From Skermanella mucosa (GTDB lineage: Bacteria > Pseudomonadota > Alphaproteobacteria > Azospirillales > Azospirillaceae), in NCBI RefSeq assembly GCF_016765655.2, contig NZ_CP086106.1, forward strand, positions 5,292,501-5,356,500: a DNA stretch of 64,000 nucleotides, in the 5' to 3' direction. The notes under the pieces are model-generated. The model saw only the letters and a program-made list of their open reading frames with translations, did no database searches and was not told where the DNA came from. The translations under genes and the position numbers were made by a program. Shown here piece after piece: positions 53,472 through 61,885 of this stretch (position 1 is its first letter; each line of letters begins with the position of its first letter).

Positions 53472-54785
53472 ATGTCGGATCTGCGGCAGGTGTTCGCCGC
53501 CATTCTACCGTTGCTGGTCAGTCTCGGTATCCTGGTCCTGGGCAACGGCCTGTTCTCCACGCTGCTCGCGGTGCGCATGGGGGCGGAGAGCTTCCCGGTC
53601 GACCGTATCGGCATCATCATGGCGGCATACTCGGTCGGTTTCGTTCTCGGAACATTGCGCTGCCCAAGGGTCGTCGAGCGGGTCGGCCATATCCGCGCCT
53701 TCGCGGCCTTCGCGGCGCTGGCCGCCGTCTCGGCACTGGTCCACGCGATCGTGGTGGACCAGATCGTCTGGCTGCTGCTGCGCGTCGTGGCGGGCTTCTG
53801 CCTGGCCGGGCTGTTCACCATCACCGAGAGCTGGATCAACGCCTCCTCCTCCAACACGGTGCGGGGCCGGGTGCTGTCGGTCTACATGACCGTCAACTAT
53901 CTCTCCCTGGGCGCGTCGCAGTCGCTGATCACCGTGATGGATCCCAACGGGTTCCAGATCTTCAGCCTGGTCGCGATCCTGGTGGCGCTGTCGCTGGTTC
54001 CGCTGGCGCTGAGCCGGGTCCAGAGCCCGAGCACCGTCGGCACCAACCGGCTCCGCGTGATCGAGATCGTCCGGATCTCCCCGCTGGGCGTCGCCGGATG
54101 CATCGGGGCGGGGCTGATCAACGGCGCCTTCGGCAGCATGGGGCCGGTCTATGTCCAGGCGCGCGGCGGCACGGTGGAGGATGTCGGACTGTTCATGATG
54201 GTCGCGATCCTCAGCGGCTTTCTGATGCAGTTCCCGATGGGCCGCCTGTCGGACAGGTTCGACCGCCGGACCGTCTTCCTGGCGGCGATCGCCGGCGTTT
54301 CCGTCGCGGCCGTGGCCCTGGCCTTCGCCGACGGCGTTCCCAACCTGGTCTTCGCGGCGATGCTGGGCCTCTACGGCGGCCTCGCCTACTCGATCTACCC
54401 GATCGCCCTGGCCCATGCGAACGACTTCATGAGTTCGGACGAGGTCGTGCCGGCCAGCGCCGGGCTGCTGCTGATGTTCGGCGCGGGTTCCGTCGTGGGA
54501 CCGGTGCTGGCATCCCAGGTCATGGGCGTGCTCGGGTTCAACGGGCTGTTCTTCTATATCGGGTCGATCGCCGCCGTCCTGATGCTGTTCACGCTCTACC
54601 GCATGACGGCCCGCCAGGCGAAGCCGCTGGAGGAACAGGGCGCCTTCGTGCCGATGCCCCAGACGGCGACCACGCCGATCGCGCTGGAAATGAACCCGCG
54701 CGCGGAGGCCGGCCCACAGGAACCGGACCAGCTCGCCTTCGACTTCGACCCGCCGGACCGGATGCAGGCCCAGGCGGCGGAGTGA
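53472..54785 (+). CDS. MFS transporter (12 transmembrane segments)
   Basis: A 437-aa major facilitator. About twelve hydrophobic segments are visible, beginning FAAILPLLVSLGILVLGNGL. The A-motif-like loops are GFVLGTLRCPRVVERVGHIR after TM2 and FPMGRLSDRFDRRTVFLAAI in the second half. A hydrophilic C-terminal tail of about 60 residues follows. It resembles the YcaD/YfkF-type group of uncertain substrate. The ATG at 53472 has AGGAGGAG 6 bases upstream. Just at the end of the gene a 14-base unit containing GGAGTGAGGGC is duplicated (54779-54789 and 54793-54803). Confidence 0.9.
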   Translation: MSDLRQVFAAILPLLVSLGILVLGNGLFSTLLAVRMGAESFPVDRIGIIMAAYSVGFVLGTLRCPRVVERVGHIRAFAAFAALAAVSALVHAIVVDQIVWLLLRVVAGFCLAGLFTITESWINASSSNTVRGRVLSVYMTVNYLSLGASQSLITVMDPNGFQIFSLVAILVALSLVPLALSRVQSPSTVGTNRLRVIEIVRISPLGVAGCIGAGLINGAFGSMGPVYVQARGGTVEDVGLFMMVAILSGFLMQFPMGRLSDRFDRRTVFLAAIAGVSVAAVALAFADGVPNLVFAAMLGLYGGLAYSIYPIALAHANDFMSSDEVVPASAGLLLMFGAGSVVGPVLASQVMGVLGFNGLFFYIGSIAAVLMLFTLYRMTARQAKPLEEQGAFVPMPQTATTPIALEMNPRAEAGPQEPDQLAFDFDPPDRMQAQAAE

Positions 54786-54980
54786 GGGCGGTGGAGTGAG
54801 GGCAGCGGCCTTAGCCCGATCGGGCCGGAAATAAACCGGTCATGGCGGCGTTATTAAACGCGTAATGCCTTTACGCCATATTGAGGCCATCTCTTTCGTC
54901 TCAATTTGGTAAAGCGTCATTGCGCGGAACCGGCCCGTTCCGCTTCCGGATGCCCTACCCTCACTGGAAGGCCGTCTGCC

Positions 54981-56162
54981 GTGTTTCCCGTCCTGTCCGC
55001 CGCCCGGCGCCGCTGCTCACCGATCGCTGCGCGAACGGTCATCGGCATCCTGATGGCAGCCCTGATCGCCACGGCCATGACCGCGGTGCTGCTGGTCCCT
55101 GCACCGGGCGGACCGCGCGCGGACGACATCCGTTTCTTCCGGATCGGCACCGGCACCACCGGCGGCACCTATTTCCCGGTCGGCGGCATGCTGGCCAACG
55201 TGATCAGCAACCCGCCCGGCTCCCGCCCCTGCGACCGCGGCGGAAGCTGCGGCGTGCCCGGCGTGATCGCGGTGGCCCAGGCGACGCAGGGCTCAGTGGA
55301 GAACCTGAAGGAGATGCGGACCGGGACGCTGGAATCTGCGCTGTCCCAGGCGGACATCGCCTTCTGGGCCCGCGAGGGGACCGGCCCCTACAAGGGCCAG
55401 CAGCCGTTCGATCAGCTCACCGCCATCGCCAACCTCTATGTCGAGACGGTCCATCTCGTGGTCCGCGCGGAAAGCGACATCCGCAACGTCGCCGACCTGA
55501 AGGGGAAGCGGGTGTCGATCGGCGAGGAAGGGTCCGGCACGCTGGTCGAGGCGCGGGTGATCCTGGAGGCGTACGGGATCGCCGAAACGGAGATCGACGC
55601 CCGGTACCTGAAACCGGGCCCGGCCGGCGACCGGCTGGTCGAGGGCGGGATCGACGCCTTCTTCATCGTCGGCGGGCATCCAATCGCCGCCGTTGCCGAG
55701 GCAGCGGCCCGCACGCCGATCCGGCTGCTGTCCTTCGACGACGAGCAGGGCCACGGCCTGAAGGAACGGCTGCCCTTCTTCACCGAGTCGGTGATCGGCG
55801 AGGGCGTCTACGAGGGCGTCTCCGAAACGCTGACCCTGGGCGTCGGCGCCCAGTGGCTGGTCCGCGGCGACGTGCCGGAGGAACTGGTCTACGGCATCAC
55901 CCGAGCGCTGTGGCATCCGAACACGAGGCGCCTGCTGGACAACGGCCATCCCAAGGGACCGTCGATCCAGCTCGCGACCGCGACGAAGGGCCTGGCCGCC
56001 CCCCTCCATCCCGGCGCCGCCCGCTATTATCGGGAAGCCGGCGTGCTGGAGGACGGCGGCGCCGAGCCGAAGGTCGAGCCGCGCCGTGAGCCGGAGCGCA
56101 CCGAGGACGACCCCATGCCGGCCCTCCCGGTTCCCGTCCCCCCCGCTCCCCCGGCCCGGTAG
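54981..56162 (+). CDS. TAXI-family TRAP transporter solute-binding protein
   Basis: A 393-aa periplasmic binding protein. An N-terminal hydrophobic segment (GILMAALIATAMTAVLL) serves as signal or anchor. The TAXI signature FFRIGTGTTGGTYFPVGGML follows, then CDRGGSCGVPGVIAVAQATQ, QADIAFWAREGTGPYKGQQP and GKRVSIGEEGSGTLVEARVI. The C-terminus is Pro/Glu rich. The GTG at 54981 with GGAAGG upstream places the signal at the N-terminus. A longer ATG reading from 54906 is less likely. No TRAP membrane subunits (DctQ/DctM) are nearby, so it is an orphan here. Related proteins bind glutamate or other acids. Confidence 0.87.
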   Translation: MFPVLSAARRRCSPIAARTVIGILMAALIATAMTAVLLVPAPGGPRADDIRFFRIGTGTTGGTYFPVGGMLANVISNPPGSRPCDRGGSCGVPGVIAVAQATQGSVENLKEMRTGTLESALSQADIAFWAREGTGPYKGQQPFDQLTAIANLYVETVHLVVRAESDIRNVADLKGKRVSIGEEGSGTLVEARVILEAYGIAETEIDARYLKPGPAGDRLVEGGIDAFFIVGGHPIAAVAEAAARTPIRLLSFDDEQGHGLKERLPFFTESVIGEGVYEGVSETLTLGVGAQWLVRGDVPEELVYGITRALWHPNTRRLLDNGHPKGPSIQLATATKGLAAPLHPGAARYYREAGVLEDGGAEPKVEPRREPERTEDDPMPALPVPVPPAPPAR

Positions 56163-56169
56163 GGGTTCC

Positions 56170-56814
56170 TCAGAGCAGCGCCCCCCAGGGTTCGGCGGAG
56201 CCGGCGGCGTACCATTCGCGCATGGCGGGAAGGCCCAGGATCGTGGCGACATAAGCCTGGGCGACCTCGTCCAGTTCCACCCCGTACGTGTCGAAACGCG
56301 TGCAGACCGGCGCGTACATGGCGTCGGCGGCCGTGAAGCGGCCGAACAGGAAGGGGCCGTCCGCGCCGAAACGCGCCCTGGCGTCCCGCCAGATCTGGGT
56401 GATCCGGGCGATGTCGGCCAGCACCTCCGGATTGCGCCCCGCCCCCGGATGCCTGTCGGTCACGTCCATCGGCATGTTCCGGCGCAGGTCGGCGAAACCG
56501 GAATGCATTTCCGCCGAGATGGAGCGCGCCACGGCGCGGGCGCCGCGGTCGTCCGGCCACAGGCCGGCATCCGGATGGCTCTCCGCGAGATATTCCAGGA
56601 TCGCCAGCGAATCATGGACGGTCAGGTCACCGTCGCGCAGCACCGGCACCTTTCCGGCGGGGGAATGGCGCAAGATTTCCGCCTTCGTTTCCGGCTGCCG
56701 CAGCGGGACCGTGACTTCGTGGAACGGGATGCCGATCTGCTTCAGGGCCAGCCAGGGACGCAACGACCAAGATGACGAGGCCTTGTTGCCGATGACGAGA
56801 GTGAGGTCGCTCAT
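56170..56814 (-). CDS. Glutathione S-transferase family protein
   Basis: A 214-aa cytosolic GST. The thioredoxin-like N-domain has LVIGNKASSSWSLRPWLALK (catalytic Ser region) and GKVPVLRDGDLTVHDSLAIL with the cis-Pro and the glutathione-binding DS pair. The all-helical C-domain has GPFLFGRFTAADAMYAPVCT. The ATG at 56814 (MSDLTL) is used. It converges on the TAXI gene with an 8-base gap. The substrate is unknown. Confidence 0.93.
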   Translation of the reverse strand: MSDLTLVIGNKASSSWSLRPWLALKQIGIPFHEVTVPLRQPETKAEILRHSPAGKVPVLRDGDLTVHDSLAILEYLAESHPDAGLWPDDRGARAVARSISAEMHSGFADLRRNMPMDVTDRHPGAGRNPEVLADIARITQIWRDARARFGADGPFLFGRFTAADAMYAPVCTRFDTYGVELDEVAQAYVATILGLPAMREWYAAGSAEPWGALL

Positions 56815-56990
56815 GAAGAACCGCCCGATCTGCTGGGGATGAAGGTCGGGCGGGAGACTAGTTGCTGGCGCGCGGTTTCGAAAGCGTGGCGATGGGAAAC
56901 GGCGCGAAGAACAGTTCCGTCTTTTCAGCGGCGCCCCGGTGATCCATGTTCTGGGCACGCCAACCGTAATCGCGACGAAGGAACAGCCAC

Positions 56991-58379
56991 TTGCTGACCC
57001 ATATGCGCCCGAAGGCCGGGACGGATTCGATCCCGCTCACCCCCGTGACGAAGGATGGCCTGGAAGGCTGGCTCGCCGATCAGCCGGCCGCCGTGCGCGC
57101 CTGGGTCGCCGGCATCGGCTTCAAGGCCGAATCCGGCAAGACGGCGCTTCTGCCGGGCGACGGCGGAAACCTCGCCCGGGTGCTGGTCGGCGTGGATGCC
57201 GACGCCGACCTCTGGGCCTATGCCGCCCTTCCCGCGTCCCTGCCGGCCGGCGCCTACCGGATCGACGCCGGCCTGGACGCCGGCACCGCGACCAAGGCGG
57301 CGCTGGGCTGGGCGCTCGGATGCTACGCCTTCACCCGCTACAAAGCCAAGAACGACAGGAGCTTCGCGACGCTGGTCTGGCCGGAAGGGGCCGACCGGGA
57401 CGCGGTCGAGCGCACCGCGACCGCCACGTATCTCGTGCGCGACCTGATCAACACGCCCGCCTCCGACATGGGTCCCGCAGAACTGGCCGCCGCGGCCGAG
57501 GCGCTGGGCGCCGAGTTCAAGGCCAAGGTCAAGGTGACCGTCGGGGAAGACCTGCTGAAGAAGAACTATCCCGCCGTCCACGCCGTCGGCCGGGCCAGCA
57601 CCCGGGAGCCCCGCCTGATCGACCTGACCTGGGGCGACAAGGGCGCCCCCCGGGTGACCCTGGTCGGCAAGGGCGTCTGCTTCGACACCGGCGGCCTGGA
57701 CCTGAAGCCGTCCAGCGGCATGCTCCTGATGAAGAAGGACATGGGCGGCGCCGCGCACGTTCTGGGCGTCGCCCGCATGATCATGATGGCCGGGCTGCCG
57801 GTCCGCCTGCGCGTGCTGATCCCAGCCGTGGAGAACTCCGTCTCCGGCGACGCGTTCCGGCCGCTCGACGTCCTGGCGACCCGCAAGGGCCTGAGCGTCG
57901 AGGTCGGCAACACCGACGCCGAGGGACGGCTGATCCTGTGCGACGCGCTGGCGGAAGCTGTAACCGACAAGCCCGACGTGATCATCGACTTCGCCACCCT
58001 GACGGGCGCCGCCCGAGTCGCGCTGGGCACCGAGCTTCCGGCGCTGTTCTGCAACGACGAGGCGCTGGCCGGCGGGCTGCTGGCATCGGCCGAGACCCAG
58101 GGCGACCCGATGTGGCGGCTGCCGCTGCACCAGCCCTATGCCAAGATGCTGGAAAGCAAGGTCGCCGACCTGAACAATGTCGGAAGCGGACCGTTCGCGG
58201 GCGCCATCCTGGCGGCCCTGTTCCTGGAGCGGTTCGTCGACAAGTCGATCCCGTGGGCGCACCTGGACGTGATGGCCTGGAACCCGTCGTCGAAGCCCGG
58301 CCGGCCGGAGGGCGGCGAGGCCCTGGGCATGCGCGCGGTCTTCGCCTACCTGGAGGGCCGTTATGCCAATAAGAGTTAA
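56991..58379 (+). CDS. pepA: Leucyl aminopeptidase (peptidase M17)
   Basis: A 462-aa di-zinc aminopeptidase. The M17 signature NTDAEGRLIL is present, with the metal and active-site block GKGVCFDTGGLDLKPSSGML, LMKKDMGGAAHVLG and the bicarbonate-site Arg region. LRVLIPAVENSVSGDAFRPL is also conserved. The N-domain is shorter than in E. coli PepA (503 aa), as is common in alphaproteobacterial homologues. The TTG at 56991 has GAAGGA 8 bases upstream. An ATG at 57003 is the alternative. It is cytoplasmic and involved in peptide turnover. Confidence 0.94.
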   Translation: MLTHMRPKAGTDSIPLTPVTKDGLEGWLADQPAAVRAWVAGIGFKAESGKTALLPGDGGNLARVLVGVDADADLWAYAALPASLPAGAYRIDAGLDAGTATKAALGWALGCYAFTRYKAKNDRSFATLVWPEGADRDAVERTATATYLVRDLINTPASDMGPAELAAAAEALGAEFKAKVKVTVGEDLLKKNYPAVHAVGRASTREPRLIDLTWGDKGAPRVTLVGKGVCFDTGGLDLKPSSGMLLMKKDMGGAAHVLGVARMIMMAGLPVRLRVLIPAVENSVSGDAFRPLDVLATRKGLSVEVGNTDAEGRLILCDALAEAVTDKPDVIIDFATLTGAARVALGTELPALFCNDEALAGGLLASAETQGDPMWRLPLHQPYAKMLESKVADLNNVGSGPFAGAILAALFLERFVDKSIPWAHLDVMAWNPSSKPGRPEGGEALGMRAVFAYLEGRYANKS

Positions 58380-58459
58380 ATACTTGCCGATTTCAACTCG
58401 TTTCGGCACTCTCTCGGTCGAGACCCGATACGCGCGGGTTCGGTATCGGGAGTCAGCGC

Positions 58460-58903
58460 ATGCCGCAGAAGCTTCAAGCCCTCGATCTCTGGCGCCACGT
58501 TCTCGTAACGAATGTGCGGCAGGCGGGGCCGGACCTGTCTTCCCGGCAACTGGCGCTGCTGCTGACCGTCTACCTGACGCCGCCGCCCCACACGGTTCGC
58601 GGCCTCGCCGCCACCCTGAACATCTCGAAGCCCGCGATCAGCCGCGCGCTCGACCGGCTCGGTCGGCTAGGCTTCATACGGCGCAAGCGCGACGAGGCCG
58701 ACCGGCGCAACGTCCTGGTCCAGCGCACGGTCAAGGGATCGGTCTTCCTGACCGAGTTCGCGCATCTGGTGCTGGAGTCGCGGCATCTGACCCTGGGCGA
58801 CGGATCGCCGGCCGACGGGCATGGCGCGTCCCCGCCGGACCTGGCGCCGGAACCCGCGACGGAGGCCGTCCATGACCGCGTCCTTGCCGGATCCTCGGAC
58901 TAA
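58460..58903 (+). CDS. MarR-family transcriptional regulator
   Basis: A 147-aa winged-helix protein. The HTH is seen in VRGLAATLNISKPAISRALD, followed by RLGRLGFIRRKRDEADRRNV and a wing (VLVQRTVKGSVFLTEF). The C-terminal third is poorly conserved and Pro rich. It overlaps the next gene by 32 bases, so the two are co-transcribed. This regulator plus NlpC/P60 pair follows leucyl aminopeptidase. The inducer and targets are unknown. Confidence 0.87.
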   Translation: MPQKLQALDLWRHVLVTNVRQAGPDLSSRQLALLLTVYLTPPPHTVRGLAATLNISKPAISRALDRLGRLGFIRRKRDEADRRNVLVQRTVKGSVFLTEFAHLVLESRHLTLGDGSPADGHGASPPDLAPEPATEAVHDRVLAGSSD

Positions 58904-59705
58904 CCCCTACCGCCCGGATCTCGCGGCGGCGCATCTGCAAGGCATCGTCCAGGCCGACCGATTCATTGAGGGGGTCCCCTGCCAGGTCAGGGCCGGCTTC
59001 GCGACGGTCAAGGGATCACCCGACTTCGAGGCCCGCCAGACTACCCAGGCCCTGTTCGGCGAGACGGTCACCGTCTACGAGGAGCATGACGGCTGGGTCT
59101 GGGGCCAGCTTTCCGGCGACGGCTATGTGGGGTACCTGCGGCTCGACACGCTGTGGGAGGAAACCCCGGAGCCGACCCACCAGGTCACGGCGCTGCGCAG
59201 CTTCCTGTTTCCGGAGCCCGACCTGAAGACCCCGCCGCTCGACGTGCTGAGCCTGACCACCCGGGTGGCGATCGCCGGGGAGCGAAACGGCTTCGTGGAG
59301 CTGGCACAGGGCGGCTGGGTCTTCGCCGGGCACCTGGACGACCTCGCCGCTTACCGGCCGGACTATGTCGCCACCTCACGCCGCCTGCCCGGCGTTCCCT
59401 ACCTGTGGGGCGGCAAAACCAGCCTGGGGCTGGACTGTTCCGGCCTCGTACAGATCGCCCTGGCGGCGGCCGGCATCGCGGCCCCGCGCGACAGCGACCA
59501 GCAGGGCGGCACGCTGGGACAGCCGGTGCCGGAGGGAGAGACGCTTCGGAGCGGCGACCTCATATTCTTCCCCGGCCATGTCGGCATCATGACGGGACCG
59601 GAACAACTGATCCACGCCAACGCCTTCCACATGATGGTGACCGAGGAGCCACTTTCCGACGTGGTCGCCCGCGGCGCCCGGATCACCGGAATGCGCCGGC
59701 TCTAG
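58872..59705 (+). CDS. NlpC/P60 cell-wall peptidase with N-terminal SH3 domains
   Basis: A 277-aa protein. Residues about 30-170 are two bacterial SH3-like modules (VRAGFATVKGSPDFEARQTT, TVYEEHDGWVWGQLSGDGYV). The NlpC/P60 domain follows, with the catalytic Cys in GLDCSGLVQIALAAAGI, His in FPGHVGIMTGPEQLIHANAF and the preceding GVPYLWGGKTSLG. No signal peptide is seen, as in the YkfC-like enzymes that recycle cell-wall peptides in the cytoplasm. That would fit with the nearby leucyl aminopeptidase and GhrA, which is an inference. The ATG is at 58872. Confidence 0.92.
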   Translation: MTASLPDPRTNPYRPDLAAAHLQGIVQADRFIEGVPCQVRAGFATVKGSPDFEARQTTQALFGETVTVYEEHDGWVWGQLSGDGYVGYLRLDTLWEETPEPTHQVTALRSFLFPEPDLKTPPLDVLSLTTRVAIAGERNGFVELAQGGWVFAGHLDDLAAYRPDYVATSRRLPGVPYLWGGKTSLGLDCSGLVQIALAAAGIAAPRDSDQQGGTLGQPVPEGETLRSGDLIFFPGHVGIMTGPEQLIHANAFHMMVTEEPLSDVVARGARITGMRRL

Positions 59706-59711
59706 GCCCGG

Positions 59712-60638
59712 TCAGTAGCCGCGCGCGCGGTCGATCACGTTCTCGAGCGGCAATCCCGCCTCGAACCTTCTGATCTGCTCGGCGATGTGGCCGGCCGCCG
59801 TGCGGGCATGGGTCACGGCGGCCACGTGGGGCGTCACGATCACCCGCGGGTGGCTCCAGAACGGGTGGTCCGGCGCCAGCGGCTCCTCGGCGAAGACGTC
59901 GAGGCTGGCCCCGGCGATATGGCCGCTGTCCAGTTCGGCCAGCAGGTCCGATTCGTCCACATGCCCGCCCCGGGCGACATTGATGATGCAGGCCCCCCGC
60001 GGCAGTGCCGCCAGCGTTTCCCAGTTCAGGATGCCGGCGGTCTCGGGCGTGAGCGGCAGCAGGCAGACCAGGATCTCGGTCCGCGCCAGGAACTCCGGCA
60101 AGCCGGCGGCGCCGTGGAAGCAGGTGACGCCGGGAAGATCCTTGGGCGAACGGCTCCAGCCCGCGACGTCGAAACGCAGTTCCTTCAGGACCCGCGCGGC
60201 GTCGGCTCCCAGGACCCCGAGCCCGAGCACCCCGACGCGGCGCTCGCGGGCCAGCTTCTGGCCGAGCTGTCGCCACTCCCGCCGCTCCTGCTGCGCCCGG
60301 TAGGCCTCCGTCTGGCGGTGCCAATGGAGCACCTGGAGGACGACATACTCGGTCATGCCCTCGGTCAGGCCGGGTTCGACCATGCGGACCAACGGCTTGT
60401 CCGGCAGTTCGGGATCGCTGAGCACCCCGTCCACCCCGGCCCCGAGCGAGAAGATCACTTTCAGGTTCGGCAGCCGGCCGAGCACCCCGGCCGGCGGGCG
60501 CCACGCCAGGGCATAGTCGATCTCCGACAGGTCGCCGGCGTCCGGCCAGACCCTGATCTCCCGCCCCGTAATCCGGTTGTTCAGTTCTGGCAACCATTCG
60601 GCCGGATCGTCGGACGGGGACAGGAACAGGATAGCCAT
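59712..60638 (-). CDS. ghrA: Glyoxylate/hydroxypyruvate reductase A (D-2-hydroxyacid dehydrogenase)
   Basis: A 308-aa NAD(P)H-dependent reductase of glyoxylate or hydroxypyruvate. The Rossmann motif is RVGVLGLGVLGADAARVLKE, and the GWSRSPKDLPGV segment (Arg after beta-2) points to NADPH use. The catalytic Arg is in IINVARGGHVDESDLLAELD and the catalytic His in HPRVIVTPHVAAVTHARTAA. These are features of the GhrA subgroup. The start at 60638 (MAILFLSPSDDPAEWLPELN) matches the family's short N-terminus. It converges on the NlpC gene with a 6-base gap. Confidence 0.93.
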   Translation of the reverse strand: MAILFLSPSDDPAEWLPELNNRITGREIRVWPDAGDLSEIDYALAWRPPAGVLGRLPNLKVIFSLGAGVDGVLSDPELPDKPLVRMVEPGLTEGMTEYVVLQVLHWHRQTEAYRAQQERREWRQLGQKLARERRVGVLGLGVLGADAARVLKELRFDVAGWSRSPKDLPGVTCFHGAAGLPEFLARTEILVCLLPLTPETAGILNWETLAALPRGACIINVARGGHVDESDLLAELDSGHIAGASLDVFAEEPLAPDHPFWSHPRVIVTPHVAAVTHARTAAGHIAEQIRRFEAGLPLENVIDRARGY

Positions 60639-60847
60639 CGGCCGAAATCCTTCGAATATGATGGATTGCTGAGGCCGCCAGTCCTGGCACAGCTTTCCCC
60701 GTCCGGCAAGCCCGGGCGTGGGCCGGCGCGCTCCGCCGGCGGCAGACCGTTATGACGCAGCCGGCCCGCCCCGTTTCGCATCGTCATTCCCCGGCGTTCA
60801 TGCGACTACTCACGCATGAAATTCCTATGACCGGCTGCCGTGATGCG

Positions 60848-61861
60848 ATGCAAACCCGCCTGATTCATCGCCATGATCATTTCTTCAAGCATCTGCTCGA
60901 CCAACCCGGAACAGCGGGCGCACTGATCCGCGAACGCCTGCCGGCTGCCGTCGCGGAGCTGATCTCGCAGGATGACCCCGTGCTTATGCCCGGGTCGTTC
61001 GTGGACAAGGAACTGCGGGAGTATCGGACCGACCGTCTCTACGGCGTCGGCATCCGGACCGGCGGCGCCGCGTTCATCTATGTGCTCATGGAGCACAAGT
61101 CCTCTCCGGACCCTCGGATCGACCTTCAGTTGCTGGGCTACGAGACGCGGATCTGGCAGGACTGGGACAAGCGCGAAGGGCGGGACGCCGAAGGCAGGAT
61201 CAGGAAGCTGCCGCCGATCTTCCCGCTGGTGGTGTATCACGGCGAGGCGGAGTGGCGGATTCCGCTGAGCTTCGCCGACGGCCTGGATCTCGGGGACGAA
61301 GCCCTGCGCCCCCATGTCCTGGATTTCCGCTACTCCCTGGCGGATCTGGGGCGCATCGATGACGACCGCCTGTCGCGGGAGGAGAGGCTCCGTGTCGGGC
61401 TGCTCATCCTGAAACACGGCACCCGCGACGGCGACCTTCACCGCACCCTCGTCAAGCTCGGCCGAGCCGCATTCGCCCTCGGCCCTGATGACCTGATAGC
61501 CCTGGTGCGCTACATTCTTTCCGAGCCGAATTCAGTCGAAACGGCGATACTTCGCGATGCGCTGAAGGAAATCGTTCCAGGTGAGGAGACGAGGGTCATG
61601 TCGATCGCTGCGGAGGAATGGAAGGCCGAGGGTATCCTGATCGGCGAAGCCAGGGGTGCGGCCAGAGGCAAGGCCGAGGGAAAGGCAGAGGGCAAGGCCG
61701 ACATCCTTCTGCGCCTGCTTCGGCGTCGTTTCGGCACCGTACCGGAAGCTGCGATCGCGACGATCCATAATGCTTCCGACGATCAGTTGAACGCCTGGGC
61801 CGAGAACATCCTCGACGCGGCAACCCTCGACGCCGTTTTCACCGGCCACAGGTCCAACTGA
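60848..61861 (+). CDS. Rpn-family (PD-(D/E)XK) recombination-promoting nuclease / transposase-like protein
   Basis: A 337-aa protein of the YhgA-like/Rpn family. The N-terminal nuclease domain has HDHFFKHLLDQPGTAGALIR, a PGSFVDKELREYRTDRLY block with the active-site Asp, and VLMEHKSSPDPRIDLQLLGY, in which E-x-K (EHK) is the PD-(D/E)XK core. A helical middle follows, then a Gly/Ala/Lys/Glu repeat (RGKAEGKAEGKAD) before a short C-terminal domain. E. coli RpnA proteins nick DNA and promote recA-independent recombination. No terminal inverted repeats or target duplication were seen, so it is not shown to be mobile. The start is uncertain (ATG 60848 or 60827). Confidence 0.87.
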   Translation: MQTRLIHRHDHFFKHLLDQPGTAGALIRERLPAAVAELISQDDPVLMPGSFVDKELREYRTDRLYGVGIRTGGAAFIYVLMEHKSSPDPRIDLQLLGYETRIWQDWDKREGRDAEGRIRKLPPIFPLVVYHGEAEWRIPLSFADGLDLGDEALRPHVLDFRYSLADLGRIDDDRLSREERLRVGLLILKHGTRDGDLHRTLVKLGRAAFALGPDDLIALVRYILSEPNSVETAILRDALKEIVPGEETRVMSIAAEEWKAEGILIGEARGAARGKAEGKAEGKADILLRLLRRRFGTVPEAAIATIHNASDDQLNAWAENILDAATLDAVFTGHRSN

Positions 61862-61885
61862 TGCCGCCGCGAAACCGGCTTCCCC

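Noticed and set aside
54779-54803. 14-base tandem duplication at the end of the MFS gene as a functional repeat
   Set aside because: Only two short copies around the stop codon; more likely a simple slippage event with no evident role.
60848-61861. Rpn-family gene as part of an insertion sequence
   Set aside because: No terminal inverted repeats or target-site duplication are visible next to the gene.
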